A stretch of 37,071 bases of DNA from Bacillota bacterium (GCA_012735315.1 JAAYHS010000146.1:1-37071); one strand, 5' to 3'. Positions 7,820-16,830 are shown, counted from the first letter of the stretch. Translations and numbers: made by a program. Notes: a model not told the origin generated them from the letters alone.

Positions 7820-8008
7820 CTAACTGGTTTCAATGGCGTCGGTCGGACAACCGTCGGCCGCGTCCCGGACGCAGTCCTCCATTTCAGGATCGACTTGTTC
7901 TTGGACCGCTTCCGCTTTCTCGTCCTCATTCCACGAGAAAACCTCCGGGCAATTTGAAACACACAAACCGCAGCTAATACATAAATCTTGATTAACCTTA
8001 ACTTCCAT
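7820..8008 (-). CDS. Single-cluster [4Fe-4S] ferredoxin
   Basis: A 62-residue ferredoxin (65 if started at 8017). The motif C-I-S-C-G-L-C followed by N-C-P, and later D-C plus G-C-P-T-D-A-I, gives six cysteines in the arrangement of Thermotoga-type ferredoxins: four cluster ligands plus a pair able to form a disulfide. Rich in Glu and Asp, as expected for a soluble electron carrier to oxidoreductases. The third ATG (8008) is preferred since GGAG stands nine bases before it and abuts the first ATG. Stands alone between a membrane protein gene and spoIVFA. Confidence 0.9.
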   Translation of the reverse strand: MEVKVNQDLCISCGLCVSNCPEVFSWNEDEKAEAVQEQVDPEMEDCVRDAADGCPTDAIETS

Positions 8009-8157
8009 CAACATCATCTCCGATCGTTAGGTTAGCTTATATTATTTCAGCTCCCGGAAAATTTTATGCGAGAACCGGCCTTAGGATTACCCGTCAAAAG
8101 TAAGCTTCGTAAATGATTTAATTAAAAACGCTCTCAGGCCGCCCGGTAGAACGCTCG

Positions 8158-8943
8158 TCAGACAAGCGCCAGCAAATAGTTTAAAATAAAACCGCCGCCA
8201 ATCGCCAGCATGGTGCTGGCCAGAGTCCCAACCAAATAATACTCCGCGAAATCCCGGTTACTCAATTCATTAAAACGGGCAATTGATTTGGCGGTCAAAA
8301 TGAAGGCGACCGACCCCAAGGCGTCGTTGAGGATCAGCGACAAAACGATCAGCCGTTCCAAGATCCCGATCCATTTACCGGCGCGGTCCGTGTTTTCTCC
8401 GAAAACCGCCTCTTTCTTGCGGATCCAGGCTAAAAACTTGTCAATCAACACCGAGCCTCCGCAACAAATATAAATATAGACGATCGCTCCCATTAATAAC
8501 TTTTCCGGAGCTAATTTAATCGTTCCCTCATCAATTCCGGCGAATGAAGGCAGCGCTTTTACCGCAACCAGACTTTCATAAAACGACAGCACCGCTTGGT
8601 TGGTCTGGAGGTCAATCCGGGACCAAATGATGAAGACGGCGAATAAATGCAATACCTGCTTCATAATAAAAACCGATAAATTCAAACCCCGGTTTGGGAT
8701 TCGACTGAGCAGCGCGGTTAGCAAGTCGATCAAAAGATGGATCCCGGCGACCAAAACCGCGTAACGGATTAGCGTCAACCATTGATAACCATGCAAGAAA
8801 AATATGATGGCGCCGAATAAGATTATCCCATGCCCGAAGATCGCGGTAAGTTTCAAACTAGCTTCGGCGGCGACATTCTTTTTGCTTTGCAATAAAAAAT
8901 CAGCGCTCAAAACGGCCAAAATCGACAACAACAAAGAGTTCAT
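8158..8943 (-). CDS. DUF3307 membrane protein (SatE-like)
   Basis: A 261-residue polytopic membrane protein: about six hydrophobic segments (1-18, 33-50, 55-78, 90-108, 148-166, 195-260). The start (LLLSILAVLSADFLLQ) and the end (KWIGILERLIVLSLILNDALG onward, then FAEYYLVGTLASTMLA) match the DUF3307 family as I remember it. These proteins often sit next to SatD, as here. Function unknown. GGAGGAG lies five to six bases before ATG. Between it and satD are three phased palindromes, so this gene is probably regulated separately from satD. Confidence 0.8.
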   Translation of the reverse strand: MNSLLLSILAVLSADFLLQSKKNVAAEASLKLTAIFGHGIILFGAIIFFLHGYQWLTLIRYAVLVAGIHLLIDLLTALLSRIPNRGLNLSVFIMKQVLHLFAVFIIWSRIDLQTNQAVLSFYESLVAVKALPSFAGIDEGTIKLAPEKLLMGAIVYIYICCGGSVLIDKFLAWIRKKEAVFGENTDRAGKWIGILERLIVLSLILNDALGSVAFILTAKSIARFNELSNRDFAEYYLVGTLASTMLAIGGGFILNYLLALV

Positions 8944-8992
8944 GGCATCTCCTCCGCAACAACGCCGCGACGAATTTTTTTACCGGTTATGC

Positions 8993-9070
8993 TACACCCT
9001 TTTTGGGGTGAAAATTAAATATACACCCGTTTTAAGGTGTATTTATCGATTACACCATTTTTAGGGTGTA
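8993..9070 (-). promoter_or_regulatory. Three palindromes at an exact 29-bp period, likely operator array
   Basis: Copies begin at 8993, 9022 and 9051. Two are TACACC-N8-GGTGTA (20 bp); the third is slightly decayed (TACACCC, then GGGGTGA). Spacers are nine to ten bases of AT-rich sequence. They lie in the 142-base gap between satD and the DUF3307 gene, upstream of the latter. The fixed period of nearly three helical turns fits a DNA-binding protein on repeated sites. No promoter was clearly seen among them. Confidence 0.7.
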
Positions 9071-9085
9071 AAAATGAAATTCATT

Positions 9086-9712
9086 TTAAAATTTATCATT
9101 AACGAACTTTTCTTCCAGTAAAATGGCCAGGTCTTCTTCGACTTTTTTGATAACATCCCATTTAGCCGCCTGGCAGCGTTTCCGAACATTTTGCCAGGCT
9201 ATTTTAAGTTCCCCGGCCGCTTTGACAAAAGTCCGTTGCGTATCATAAGTTTGAATCGCCTCCCATTGAGCCATGGTCCAGCCGCCCGCAATCGTATCAA
9301 CCAGGCTGTAAACCGCATTAAAGATTCGATCAAAAAGCAGATCATCGCTTGCCAAAACAGTCTCGGGGTTTTTGCTTTTTTTGATGGAGTCCAAAGCCCT
9401 CCGGGCCAACACAAAAGACGGCCCGGTCATATCCCACGAATTCGCCCCGGGATCGGGCGTATCAATGGAACCGATCCCGACTCCGATTCTTATTTTTAAG
9501 GGAAGGCAAGCGTAACGTAAATTTCTGATAATCACCGGGAGTAACGGCAGGTTATCGCAGACCGCTTGCAACTCATCCCCTCTGGAAACGCAAAAGGGAG
9601 TATACAGTCCGGAGACTTGAATTTGGCTCAGTTTATCTTTTAATGTTTCCATGATCTCGGGATGTTTTTTGGAGTCAATCACATCTCCGGTAATAACGGC
9701 GAAGAGTTTCAT
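9086..9712 (-). CDS. satD: SatD family protein
   Basis: A 208-residue member of the SatD family (named from the sat operon of Streptococcus mutans; function unknown). Visible elements: strand one with TGDVIDSK (Asp10, Asp13), a helix, a hairpin with SRGDELQ (RGDE at 44-47), then IRIGVGIGSI (74-83). This order resembles the palm fold of GGDEF or class III nucleotide cyclases, but that is inference. Residues about 158-190 (RTFVKAAGELKIAWQNVRKR) look like a helix-turn-helix. AAAGGGG precedes the ATG. It has its own extended -10 promoter and is followed by the palindrome array and the DUF3307 gene. Confidence 0.82.
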   Translation of the reverse strand: MKLFAVITGDVIDSKKHPEIMETLKDKLSQIQVSGLYTPFCVSRGDELQAVCDNLPLLPVIIRNLRYACLPLKIRIGVGIGSIDTPDPGANSWDMTGPSFVLARRALDSIKKSKNPETVLASDDLLFDRIFNAVYSLVDTIAGGWTMAQWEAIQTYDTQRTFVKAAGELKIAWQNVRKRCQAAKWDVIKKVEEDLAILLEEKFVNDKF

Positions 9713-9773
9713 GAGACGCCCCTTTAAAGTGTCTATTTATTTGAACTTCATTGAAAAATATGGCATCAAATTT

Positions 9774-9782
9774 AGTATACCA
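9774..9782 (-). promoter_or_regulatory. Extended -10 promoter of satD
   Basis: TGG-TATACT (9782-9774) matches the extended -10 consensus TGnTATAAT; no good -35 is seen. The predicted start is about 55 bases before the satD ATG. Confidence 0.5.
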
Positions 9783-9821
9783 TAGACGTTCATATCGCGA
9801 AAAGAGATTTTTAAAGCAGCT

Positions 9822-10955
9822 TTAATCATCCCCGCCCAATACCCGGTGGGCCTCCTTCAACTGCTCCCTAATCTTAATCTTCTGGGGACACTTGGTCTCA
9901 CAAGCCCCGCATTCACTGCAGGCATCGGCTTTCACCTTCGGCAGCCACGGGTTTTTCCCGTACCCGGCGTAGTTTTCGCGGGCGTAATCCTTGATGCCGT
10001 AAACCTGATAATAATTATACAAATTAAAAATCGCCGGAATATCGATTTCTTGTGGGCAAGGGAGGCAGTATTTACAACCGGTGCAATACAAGTCGGCCAA
10101 TTTCCGGTATTTCGCCATCAAGGAATTAATGGCTTCCACCTCGCCCGGCTTTAGCGGCTCGGTATTCCCGGTGTACTTGACATTCTCTTCGACCATTTGA
10201 ACCGACCCCATCCCCGATAAGGCGCAGGTCACGTTAGGATTGGCCAACACAAACCTCAAGGCTAACTCCACATTGTTTTCCACCGGCAGATTCACTTCCC
10301 GGCGAATCTTCTCCGGCAAACCGGCGATCCGCCCTCCGCCTACCGGCCCCATCACCACTACCCCCAAACCCTTGCTCTTGGCGTAGGCAATCGCTTCCTC
10401 ATTGCTCCGGTCCAAAAAGTTATACTGGCAGAGTACTCCGGCGAATATGCCCAAATCAACCAGTTGAATTAATTCACCGGGAGAGGCGTGAAACGAGAAA
10501 GTGATCTGCTTAATCAAACCCTCGGCTTTGGCTTGGTCCGCTTCCTTCAGCCAGTTGGACCGCAGGTCGGTCTCCATCAAGGTTTGATAACCGATGCCGT
10601 GAAAATAATAAAAGTCCAGATAATCCACACCCAGCCTGGTGAGTTGTTCCTCCAAAATCCGCCGGTAATCGCCGGGCTTCTTAATTATGTGCCCCGGCGA
10701 CTTGGAAGAGAGAATAATCCGGTCCCGCCGGCCTTTGATTGCCTTTCCGACCAACACCTCGCTGAAACCGTCATGGTAAAAATAGGCGGTGTCGATGTAA
10801 TTAACTCCCAATTCGAAGGCCCGGTGAATCGCGGCAATCGCCTTTTCTTCATCCACTCGCTTGACTCCGTTTATTTCCACCTCCGGAAGACGCATCGCCC
10901 CGAAGCCTAGCGTTGAAAGTTTGATCCCGGTTTTTCCATAATCCCGATATTGCAT
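9822..10955 (-). CDS. Aldo/keto reductase with C-terminal [4Fe-4S] clusters
   Basis: The 377-residue protein joins an aldo/keto reductase barrel (1-280) to a ferredoxin-like tail. Catalytic residues fall in place: Asp55, Tyr60, Lys85 and His119 (DFYYFH). The tail has C-T-G-C-K-Y-C-L-P-C-P (about 295-305) and C-S-E-C-G-A-C-E-T-K-C-P (about 350-361), enough for two [4Fe-4S] clusters. Such fusions are frequent in anaerobes and probably pass electrons between NAD(P)H, ferredoxin and a carbonyl substrate; the substrate is unknown. Monocistronic appearance: 114 bases separate it from rtcB downstream. Confidence 0.93.
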   Translation of the reverse strand: MQYRDYGKTGIKLSTLGFGAMRLPEVEINGVKRVDEEKAIAAIHRAFELGVNYIDTAYFYHDGFSEVLVGKAIKGRRDRIILSSKSPGHIIKKPGDYRRILEEQLTRLGVDYLDFYYFHGIGYQTLMETDLRSNWLKEADQAKAEGLIKQITFSFHASPGELIQLVDLGIFAGVLCQYNFLDRSNEEAIAYAKSKGLGVVVMGPVGGGRIAGLPEKIRREVNLPVENNVELALRFVLANPNVTCALSGMGSVQMVEENVKYTGNTEPLKPGEVEAINSLMAKYRKLADLYCTGCKYCLPCPQEIDIPAIFNLYNYYQVYGIKDYARENYAGYGKNPWLPKVKADACSECGACETKCPQKIKIREQLKEAHRVLGGDD

Positions 10956-11069
10956 ATGATGCCTCCAATAACAGTTTCAACTTCGCCAACTTCTATAAAT
11001 CTTGTTCATTTTGAAATAATAAGTCCCAAATACAACTGTTTACTGTTAACTGACAACTGTCCACTACCC

Positions 11070-12311
11070 CTACCCCTTCACCACTCCGAGCGTTTTTAAC
11101 TTCTTCACCGGCTTCGCCAAATCCAGTTCGTTTTGGATTACAAAATCAATATCCTTATAAGCGAAGCGGCTTTCCTCCGCCACGTCCGACTTCTTGTGTT
11201 TCCCTAAAACCACCCGGCATTCCTTTAAATCGTTTAGAACCTCTTCCACCGAGTACCTTTGTTTGGCGCCGGTCCGCGAATATTTCCGTCCCGCCCCGTG
11301 GGAACAGGACTCAAAACTTTCCGGATTTCCCAGTCCCTTAACCAGATAACTAAAGGAGCCCATCGCTCCGGGAATGATCCCCGGTTCATCCTTGCCGGCC
11401 CGGATGGCGCCTTTCCGGTGAACCCAGACTTGCGCGCCGTAATGTTCCTCCAAAGCGGCATAATTATGGTGGCAATTGATCCGGTTGGAATAGGAAACCG
11501 AATATTCGGTGTACTTCTCAACCCATTTGCTCAAAATCTCCATTACCTGTTCCAACATCCGTTCCCGGTTCTCCCGGGCGAACTCCAAGGCCAGGTTCAT
11601 CCACGCGATATAAGACTTCCCCTCCTTGCTGTCGGTAGGTAAAAAAGCCAGATTATACTCTTTGGGCAGCGCCATGTTTTTCCGTTTGTTCAGTTCTTTA
11701 GCGATTTCATTAAAGTAACGGCAAATCTTGAGACCGAAATTCCTGCTCCCGGAATGAAGCATGATTCCGACCAGGCCTTCTTCATCCTCCTGAAGCTCGA
11801 TGAAATGATTGCCACCGCCCAAAGTGCCTACTTGAAAGTAGCCTGCCTCCAATTCCGGGATGAGTTCACCGGCAAATCGGTAATTAGAAAGGTCGGCCCG
11901 GGCCCGATCCAGAGCCCGACAATTTTGCTTTTGTTTATGATGGGCAAACCCTACCGGAATATTTCGCAAAATATCGCCGATCACCGCTTGAATCAGTTGA
12001 CCGTTGGGTGTATCCGGCTTTTTTAAGACTTCCGCCGGAAGATCGGTTTGAACGTAAGCCATGCCGCAGCCGATATCCACTCCCACGGCATTGGGGATAA
12101 TAACGTCTTTGAGGGCGATCACGCCGCCGATCGGCATCCCGATTCCTTGGTGCGTATCGGGCATCAGGGCCACCCATTGATGGAGAAACGGCAAATTCGC
12201 CAGACGCAACGCTTGTTCCAAACACCCGTCGTCAACCTGTTCCGGTTTGCGAAGCCATACTTTGATCGGATATTTTTGGCGATTGGGATGAAATAAAACG
12301 AACATCGACAA
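11070..12311 (-). CDS. rtcB: RNA-splicing ligase RtcB
   Basis: GTP- and Mn-dependent ligase joining 2',3'-cyclic phosphate (or 3'-phosphate) ends to 5'-OH ends. The 413 residues contain MPDTHQGIGMPIGGV (50-64), VGVDIGCGM (Asp79, Cys82), GGGNHF (His169), HSGSRNFG (His186), CHHN (280-283) and SCSHGAGR (His338), which corresponds to the guanylylated histidine of the family. Near-standard length, so probably active. No archease gene lies nearby. Its function in bacteria is usually RNA repair; no rtcA or rtcR is present in the window. Confidence 0.96.
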   Translation of the reverse strand: MSMFVLFHPNRQKYPIKVWLRKPEQVDDGCLEQALRLANLPFLHQWVALMPDTHQGIGMPIGGVIALKDVIIPNAVGVDIGCGMAYVQTDLPAEVLKKPDTPNGQLIQAVIGDILRNIPVGFAHHKQKQNCRALDRARADLSNYRFAGELIPELEAGYFQVGTLGGGNHFIELQEDEEGLVGIMLHSGSRNFGLKICRYFNEIAKELNKRKNMALPKEYNLAFLPTDSKEGKSYIAWMNLALEFARENRERMLEQVMEILSKWVEKYTEYSVSYSNRINCHHNYAALEEHYGAQVWVHRKGAIRAGKDEPGIIPGAMGSFSYLVKGLGNPESFESCSHGAGRKYSRTGAKQRYSVEEVLNDLKECRVVLGKHKKSDVAEESRFAYKDIDFVIQNELDLAKPVKKLKTLGVVKG

Positions 12312-12543
12312 ACTCCTTTTTTCCTATTGTAACAATAAATACGATACGGCTACAACCCCAAAGTTCCAATTTCGGCTAATTCCCGGCAAGTTATGCTATT
12401 GGCTAAAAGTTTTAGCAAAATAGCCTCCAAATTAATAGATGATTGTATTGTATTTTAAGGAGCTGCAATTACTCCCAGCAGGATATTTCAAGACCAAATA
12501 GTATTTGATTTGAAAGGAACATATTTTAAAAAAAGGATTATTC

Positions 12544-13905
12544 ATGATGTTCAGTAAAAAAATGAAACCGGCCGGAATTTTATTATTGATCGGGCTGCTG
12601 TTGAACGGCGTTGCCGCGCCGTCACTAAGGGCCGAGAGCCCCCTGGCGGTGACCGTAATGACTCTGAATCTGCACAACGGTAAAGATCGCGACGGCGCCC
12701 CTAACCTGGAACGTTTTCTTGAGCTGATCGACGTCAGGCAACCGGATCTGATCGCCCTGCAAGAAGTTGAACGTAGTCATGTTCAAAGTTTTGAAGCGGC
12801 GGGGTACCGAGTTGTTACCGGAATGAACGCCAATCTCCCCTTTTTTAGATTCGGCAACGTAATCTTAACTAAGCATCGTATCGTCTACCACCGCCACCTC
12901 TATTTACCCAGCAACCGGGAACAACGGGGAATAAACGAAGTGGCTCTCGAAATTAACGGCCGCTATTTCCGGGTCATAAATCTCCATCTGGGCTTGGGCC
13001 GGGCCGAACAAAAACAGCAACTGGATGAAATCCTTAAGATAACCCGGTTATTACCGGAACCATTGATAATTACGGGTGATTTTAATTTGGAGCCGTCCCA
13101 CGACCTTCTAAAAAACTTTCCCTATCAACACGTGGGAGCCGTCTTCCCACTTCCCGCAACCTTTCCGGCCCCCAACCCGCGTTATCTGATCGATTTAATC
13201 TGGTACAGCCCGCATTGGCGTCCGCTGGCTGCCGAAGTCCTTTCCTGGGACGGTTCCGATCATTTTCCGGTCATCGCCCAGCTGGAATTGAAAGAGCCGT
13301 CGACGGTTCCTTTAACGGCCGTAGCGATACCCGACTTTACCAGGGAAAACAATCCGTTACTTCCCGATCCGGGAGAACCTTTCTTTGAAATCGGCGTCGG
13401 CGTAAACCGAACCAAAACCGGAACCGAAATCACCGGGGACGCCTTATTCACCTGGGACCAAAAACTATTTCTCGACGGCTCCTACGACGGAAGGAAGCCC
13501 GTTTGCACCCTCGGGATTAATCGGATATTCGATCTTCGCGATTATTTTTCATTAATGGGAGCCCGCGGAAAAGCCCTATGGTCATTCAGCGTTTCGAAAA
13601 CCGAGGACCTTAAACCTTGGTATACCTGGTCACAATATTATCGCTGGAATTCCCGTTGGGGAACCAAGCTCGCCGCCAGTACCCGGGAGAATGGCCCGAA
13701 ATGGATTTTGGAGGAACTATACCTCCCCGTGCCAAATTATCGCTGCTCTCTGAAACTCGATACCGAAAAAAGCTGGGAAATCGGCTTCGCGGTATCCCCG
13801 CTTAAAAATCAGGCGTTTGAGATTAAATGGGGCAAAAAAGCTGAAGATGAGATTTTTAGCGCCGGTTGGCATTGGTCTTTTAACAGTCCGGCGGTGATTG
13901 AATAA
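12544..13905 (+). CDS. Secreted endonuclease/exonuclease/phosphatase with beta-rich C-terminal tail
   Basis: A signal peptide (1-31, hydrophobic core ILLLIGLLLNGVAAPSL, cleavage after LRA) leads to an EEP domain (36-250) with the full catalytic set: TLNLHN (Asn42), LQEVE (Glu74), NLHLG (His148), TGDFN (Asp179, Asn181) and SDHFP (Asp239, His240). Substrate could be DNA, RNA or a phosphoester. About 190 residues follow that alternate short aromatic- and Trp-rich strands (FFEIGVGVNRTKTG, WYTWSQYYRWNSRWG, FSAGWHWSF) without a known fold; they recall an outer-membrane barrel. AAGGA stands six bases before the ATG. Transcribed opposite to its neighbours. Confidence 0.85.
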   Translation: MMFSKKMKPAGILLLIGLLLNGVAAPSLRAESPLAVTVMTLNLHNGKDRDGAPNLERFLELIDVRQPDLIALQEVERSHVQSFEAAGYRVVTGMNANLPFFRFGNVILTKHRIVYHRHLYLPSNREQRGINEVALEINGRYFRVINLHLGLGRAEQKQQLDEILKITRLLPEPLIITGDFNLEPSHDLLKNFPYQHVGAVFPLPATFPAPNPRYLIDLIWYSPHWRPLAAEVLSWDGSDHFPVIAQLELKEPSTVPLTAVAIPDFTRENNPLLPDPGEPFFEIGVGVNRTKTGTEITGDALFTWDQKLFLDGSYDGRKPVCTLGINRIFDLRDYFSLMGARGKALWSFSVSKTEDLKPWYTWSQYYRWNSRWGTKLAASTRENGPKWILEELYLPVPNYRCSLKLDTEKSWEIGFAVSPLKNQAFEIKWGKKAEDEIFSAGWHWSFNSPAVIE

Positions 13906-14299
13906 ACTTTCTTAACTACGCTTGGCATTTTTTTATCAATCGGTTGGATAGTTCTATGTAACGGTTCCCAATAATATAATTTAAGTTTAATCGGAATATT
14001 CGAAACAAAAGGGACATATTCTTATACTAGAGGCTGGTGTAATTGAAAGGAGGCTCCGACGAAGTCATGCATCCCTCATCCAAGATATCACTGAAAAAAT
14101 TATCAGTGAAGGAGGTGTGGAATATCTGGTCTCAAAAAAACACCGAACCGGAAGGGTTCGGCGGCGGATTGAAATTACACCGATATAAGGTCGCTAATAA
14201 ACACACATCATATATATATGGAGCAGACTAAAAAAGTATACCAGTCGCTGCCGCTATTTTTTCTCCTTCTGGCGTTCGGTCCGGAAAGGAGGGAGTACG

Positions 14300-14398
14300 G
14301 TGAGGATGGTTCTGGATTTAAAAACTTTTGTGCTCCAGCTGAGATTGGTTATTGAAAAAAAATTCCGTAAAAAAAACCGGCTAAACGGAACGCAATAA
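14300..14398 (+). CDS. Possible small protein, 32 residues
   Basis: GTG start seven bases after a strong AAAGGAGG. The product (RMVLDLKTFVLQLRLVIEKK and a basic end) would be a short amphipathic helix with a strongly basic tail. Size and character recall small toxins or phage-derived peptides, but there is no match I can name. Low confidence because the frame is short. Confidence 0.28.
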   Translation: MRMVLDLKTFVLQLRLVIEKKFRKKNRLNGTQ

Positions 14399-14443
14399 TC
14401 CGGACGTTCCAAAAAAATAGATTAACGACATGTCATATATAGA

Positions 14444-14471
14444 AATAATAAAGGGCCGATTCAAGGCCCTT
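14444..14471 (-). terminator. Terminator of the oxidoreductase operon
   Basis: Seven-base-pair stem AAGGGCC/GGCCCTT (14471-14465 with 14457-14451), seven-base loop, then TATTATT on the minus strand. It starts four bases beyond the korC stop codon. The U-run is interrupted, so efficiency may be moderate. Confidence 0.7.
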
Positions 14472-14474
14472 CCT

Positions 14475-15014
14475 TTATGATACCAATTCCATTCCTTTTT
14501 GCAACGCCGCCCGGTTAACGTCGACCAGATCTTTCTTCTTACCGGTCAGCACTTTTTCGGTCAACACCTTCATCACCGTATCGACCTTAACCACTCCGGT
14601 GGATTTGAGAATAGCCCCCATCACCACCATATTGGCGACTCGGGCGTTGCCGAGTTCGCCGGCGATTTCATTGGCGGGAACGGGTATCGCTTTGATATCG
14701 GTCCGTTTCGGTTTAATGTCAATCAATGATGAATTATAAAAGATCATCCCGCCGCTTTTAACCATCCCCTCGAATTTCTCCAATGACGGGCGATTCATGG
14801 CCACCAAAACGTGGGGTTCGGAGATTACCGGAGAACCGACCGGTTCATCGGAGACCACCACCGAACAGTTGGCGGTTCCGCCGCGCATTTCCGGGCCGTA
14901 AGACGGAAACCAACTGACGTTTTTCCCTTCATACATTCCGGAATAAGCCAATAATTGACCCATCAGCATTACACCCTGGCCGCCGAAACCGGCGAAGATC
15001 GATTCGAGCATCAT
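14475..15014 (-). CDS. korC: 2-oxoacid:ferredoxin oxidoreductase, gamma subunit
   Basis: A 179-residue gamma subunit: [20 protein letters not shown] (residues 8-27) and [20 protein letters not shown] are the family signatures. Together with alpha, beta and delta subunits it oxidatively decarboxylates a 2-oxoacid to acyl-CoA and reduces ferredoxin; the gamma subunit helps to form the CoA side of the enzyme. ATG overlaps the korB stop by four bases (ATGA). Last gene of the operon, followed by a terminator. Confidence 0.93.
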   Translation of the reverse strand: MMLESIFAGFGGQGVMLMGQLLAYSGMYEGKNVSWFPSYGPEMRGGTANCSVVVSDEPVGSPVISEPHVLVAMNRPSLEKFEGMVKSGGMIFYNSSLIDIKPKRTDIKAIPVPANEIAGELGNARVANMVVMGAILKSTGVVKVDTVMKVLTEKVLTGKKKDLVDVNRAALQKGMELVS

Positions 15015-15760
15015 TCCGCCACCCCCTCGCGATCCCGGACCGTCCCTAACGGAAATTGGGGAATCATATTGGCTTCAAGCCATTTTAACGCTTCAACCGG
15101 AGCCATGCCCCAGTTGGTGGGACAGGTCGACAATACTTCAACCATTGAAAAGCCTTTTCCCTGAACCTGATTTTCAAAGGCTTTTTTAATCGCTTCCTTA
15201 GCTTTATTTACGCGCTTCGGATCGTGGACGCTTACCCGGGCTAAAAAAACCGGGGCTTCCAACGTATTAAGCATTTCGGTCATTTTCACCGGATATCCCA
15301 TGGTCGTTACATCCCGCCCCAAGGGCGAAGTGGTAGTCTTTTGTCCCGGCAGGGTAGTCGGCGCCATTTGACCGCCGGTCATTCCGTAAATCGCGTTGTT
15401 GATGAAAATCACCGTAATTTTTTCGCCGCGGTTCGCCGCGTGAATGATTTCGGCGGTTCCAATCGAGGCCAAATCCCCGTCGCCTTGATAGGTGAAAACG
15501 ATGCGATCCGGCAAAGCCCGTTTAATACCGGTGGCTACCGCGGGCGCGCGGCCATGAGCGGCTTGTTGCATATCGCAATTAAAGTAATTGTATGCGGTTA
15601 CCGAACAACCGACCGGGGCGATACCGATAGTCTTCTCTCTTATTTTTAACTCATCGATCGCCTCGGCAACCAAACGGTGGATGATCCCATGAGTGCAACC
15701 CGGGCAATAGTGCATCTCCCGATCTTGTAATGCTTCCGGTCTTCCAAAAACTTTTTCCAT
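15011..15760 (-). CDS. korB: 2-oxoacid:ferredoxin oxidoreductase, beta (TPP) subunit
   Basis: A 249-residue thiamine pyrophosphate subunit. [13 protein letters not shown] (18-30) carries cysteines of the beta-subunit type, and [12 protein letters not shown] plus [11 protein letters not shown] form the TPP/Mg-binding segment. The sequence is closest in character to 2-oxoglutarate or branched-chain 2-oxoacid (VOR) enzymes rather than pyruvate enzymes; the substrate cannot be fixed here. It abuts korA (one-base overlap at 15760) and overlaps korC by four bases, so the subunits are translationally coupled. Confidence 0.94.
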   Translation of the reverse strand: MEKVFGRPEALQDREMHYCPGCTHGIIHRLVAEAIDELKIREKTIGIAPVGCSVTAYNYFNCDMQQAAHGRAPAVATGIKRALPDRIVFTYQGDGDLASIGTAEIIHAANRGEKITVIFINNAIYGMTGGQMAPTTLPGQKTTTSPLGRDVTTMGYPVKMTEMLNTLEAPVFLARVSVHDPKRVNKAKEAIKKAFENQVQGKGFSMVEVLSTCPTNWGMAPVEALKWLEANMIPQFPLGTVRDREGVAE

Positions 15761-16830
15761 TAGGCCACCCCCTGACCGTTGAATGATTTGATAATCGCAT
15801 CATAAACTTCATTTACGGACGGAATCGTTCCGTTCAGTTTGCCGAAGAAATCGACCCGGGCTTGTCCGTTGACGGCGAGCCTGACATCCTCCACCATTTG
15901 ACCGGCGCTCATCTCGACAACCAGGAAGCGTTTCCCGGCCTTGCCCAGTTCACTTAGTTGTTTCGTCGGGAACGGCCAAAGAGTGATTGGCCGGAATAAA
16001 CCCACTTTTTTACCGGCCAATTTCGCTTTGGCGATGGCCGATTTCGCCACCCGGGCCGATGTGCCGTAAGCCACTACGACCAAATCCGCTTCTTCGGTTC
16101 CTTCTTCTTCAAACCGGACTTCATTGGCTTCGATCTCCCGGTATTTCTTTTGCAGCCGGGCATTTATCTTCTCCAACTCTTCGCCGATCAGTCCCAGGCT
16201 GTTAATGACGCTTTGCGGTTTGCCGTTCATCATGCCGGTTGTGGCCCAAGGTTTGGCCGGAATTTGGAGATCTTCGACTTCGGTTAAGGTAACCGGCTCC
16301 ATCATCTGTCCCAACAAACCGTCGGCCAGAACCACGACCGGATTACGGTATTTATCCGCTGTTACAAAAGCCAGATACATTAAATCGATTATTTCCTGCA
16401 CCGACGCGGGCGCAAAAACGACCAAGCGGTAATCGCCGTGGCCGCCGCCTTTGGTGGCTTGAAAATAATCCGATTGCGACGGGCTTAACCCCCCCAATCC
16501 GGGGCCGCCCCGGCTGACGTTCACAATCACGCACGGCAACTCGGCGCCGGCCGCATAAGAGATGCCCTCCATTTTTAAACTGCCTCCGGGACTGGATGAT
16601 GAAGTCATCGCCCGGACGCCGGCGCCGGCGGCTCCGTAAACCATATTAATAGCGCTGACTTCGCTTTCGGCTTGGATAAAAGTTCCGCCGACCTCCGGCA
16701 TTCTGCGGGACATATATTCCGGAACTTCGTTTTGCGGAGTAATCGGATATCCAAAAAAGAAACGGCAGCCCGCCCGGATTGCCCCCTCGGCAATGGCTTC
16801 GTTGCCTTTCATCATAACACGTTCCGCCAT
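15760..16830 (-). CDS. korA: 2-oxoacid:ferredoxin oxidoreductase, alpha subunit (VorB/KorA type)
   Basis: A 356-residue alpha subunit beginning [20 protein letters not shown], with [16 protein letters not shown] (29-44) and [20 protein letters not shown], typical of subunits often named VorB (3-methyl-2-oxobutanoate dehydrogenase). It carries the transketolase pyrimidine-binding and C-terminal domains. GGGAGGT precedes the ATG. It is separated from korD by 136 bases of repeat-like sequence, unusual inside this otherwise tightly packed operon. Confidence 0.95.
   Translation of the reverse strand: MAERVMMKGNEAIAEGAIRAGCRFFFGYPITPQNEVPEYMSRRMPEVGGTFIQAESEVSAINMVYGAAGAGVRAMTSSSSPGGSLKMEGISYAAGAELPCVIVNVSRGGPGLGGLSPSQSDYFQATKGGGHGDYRLVVFAPASVQEIIDLMYLAFVTADKYRNPVVVLADGLLGQMMEPVTLTEVEDLQIPAKPWATTGMMNGKPQSVINSLGLIGEELEKINARLQKKYREIEANEVRFEEEGTEEADLVVVAYGTSARVAKSAIAKAKLAGKKVGLFRPITLWPFPTKQLSELGKAGKRFLVVEMSAGQMVEDVRLAVNGQARVDFFGKLNGTIPSVNEVYDAIIKSFNGQGVA

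Larger units (their letters stand above)
13906..14474 (+). other. Gene-poor stretch with promoter-like site and several strong ribosome binding sites
   Basis: A weak promoter (TCGAAA-N17-TATACT, 14000-14028) is followed by AAAGGAGG at 14047, AAGGAGG near 14111 and AAAGGAGG at 14285-14292, but only tiny frames follow them. A 58-codon frame starts at ATG 14067 and ends at 14231, 13 bases after the first site; a 32-codon frame follows the third. This looks like a set of small genes or the remains of one. I recognise none of the products. Confidence 0.4.

Noticed and set aside
8993-9070. CRISPR array from the repeated TACACC/GGTGTA units
   Set aside because: Repeats are palindromes of 20 bp with only 9-10 bp between them; no spacers of normal length and no cas genes.
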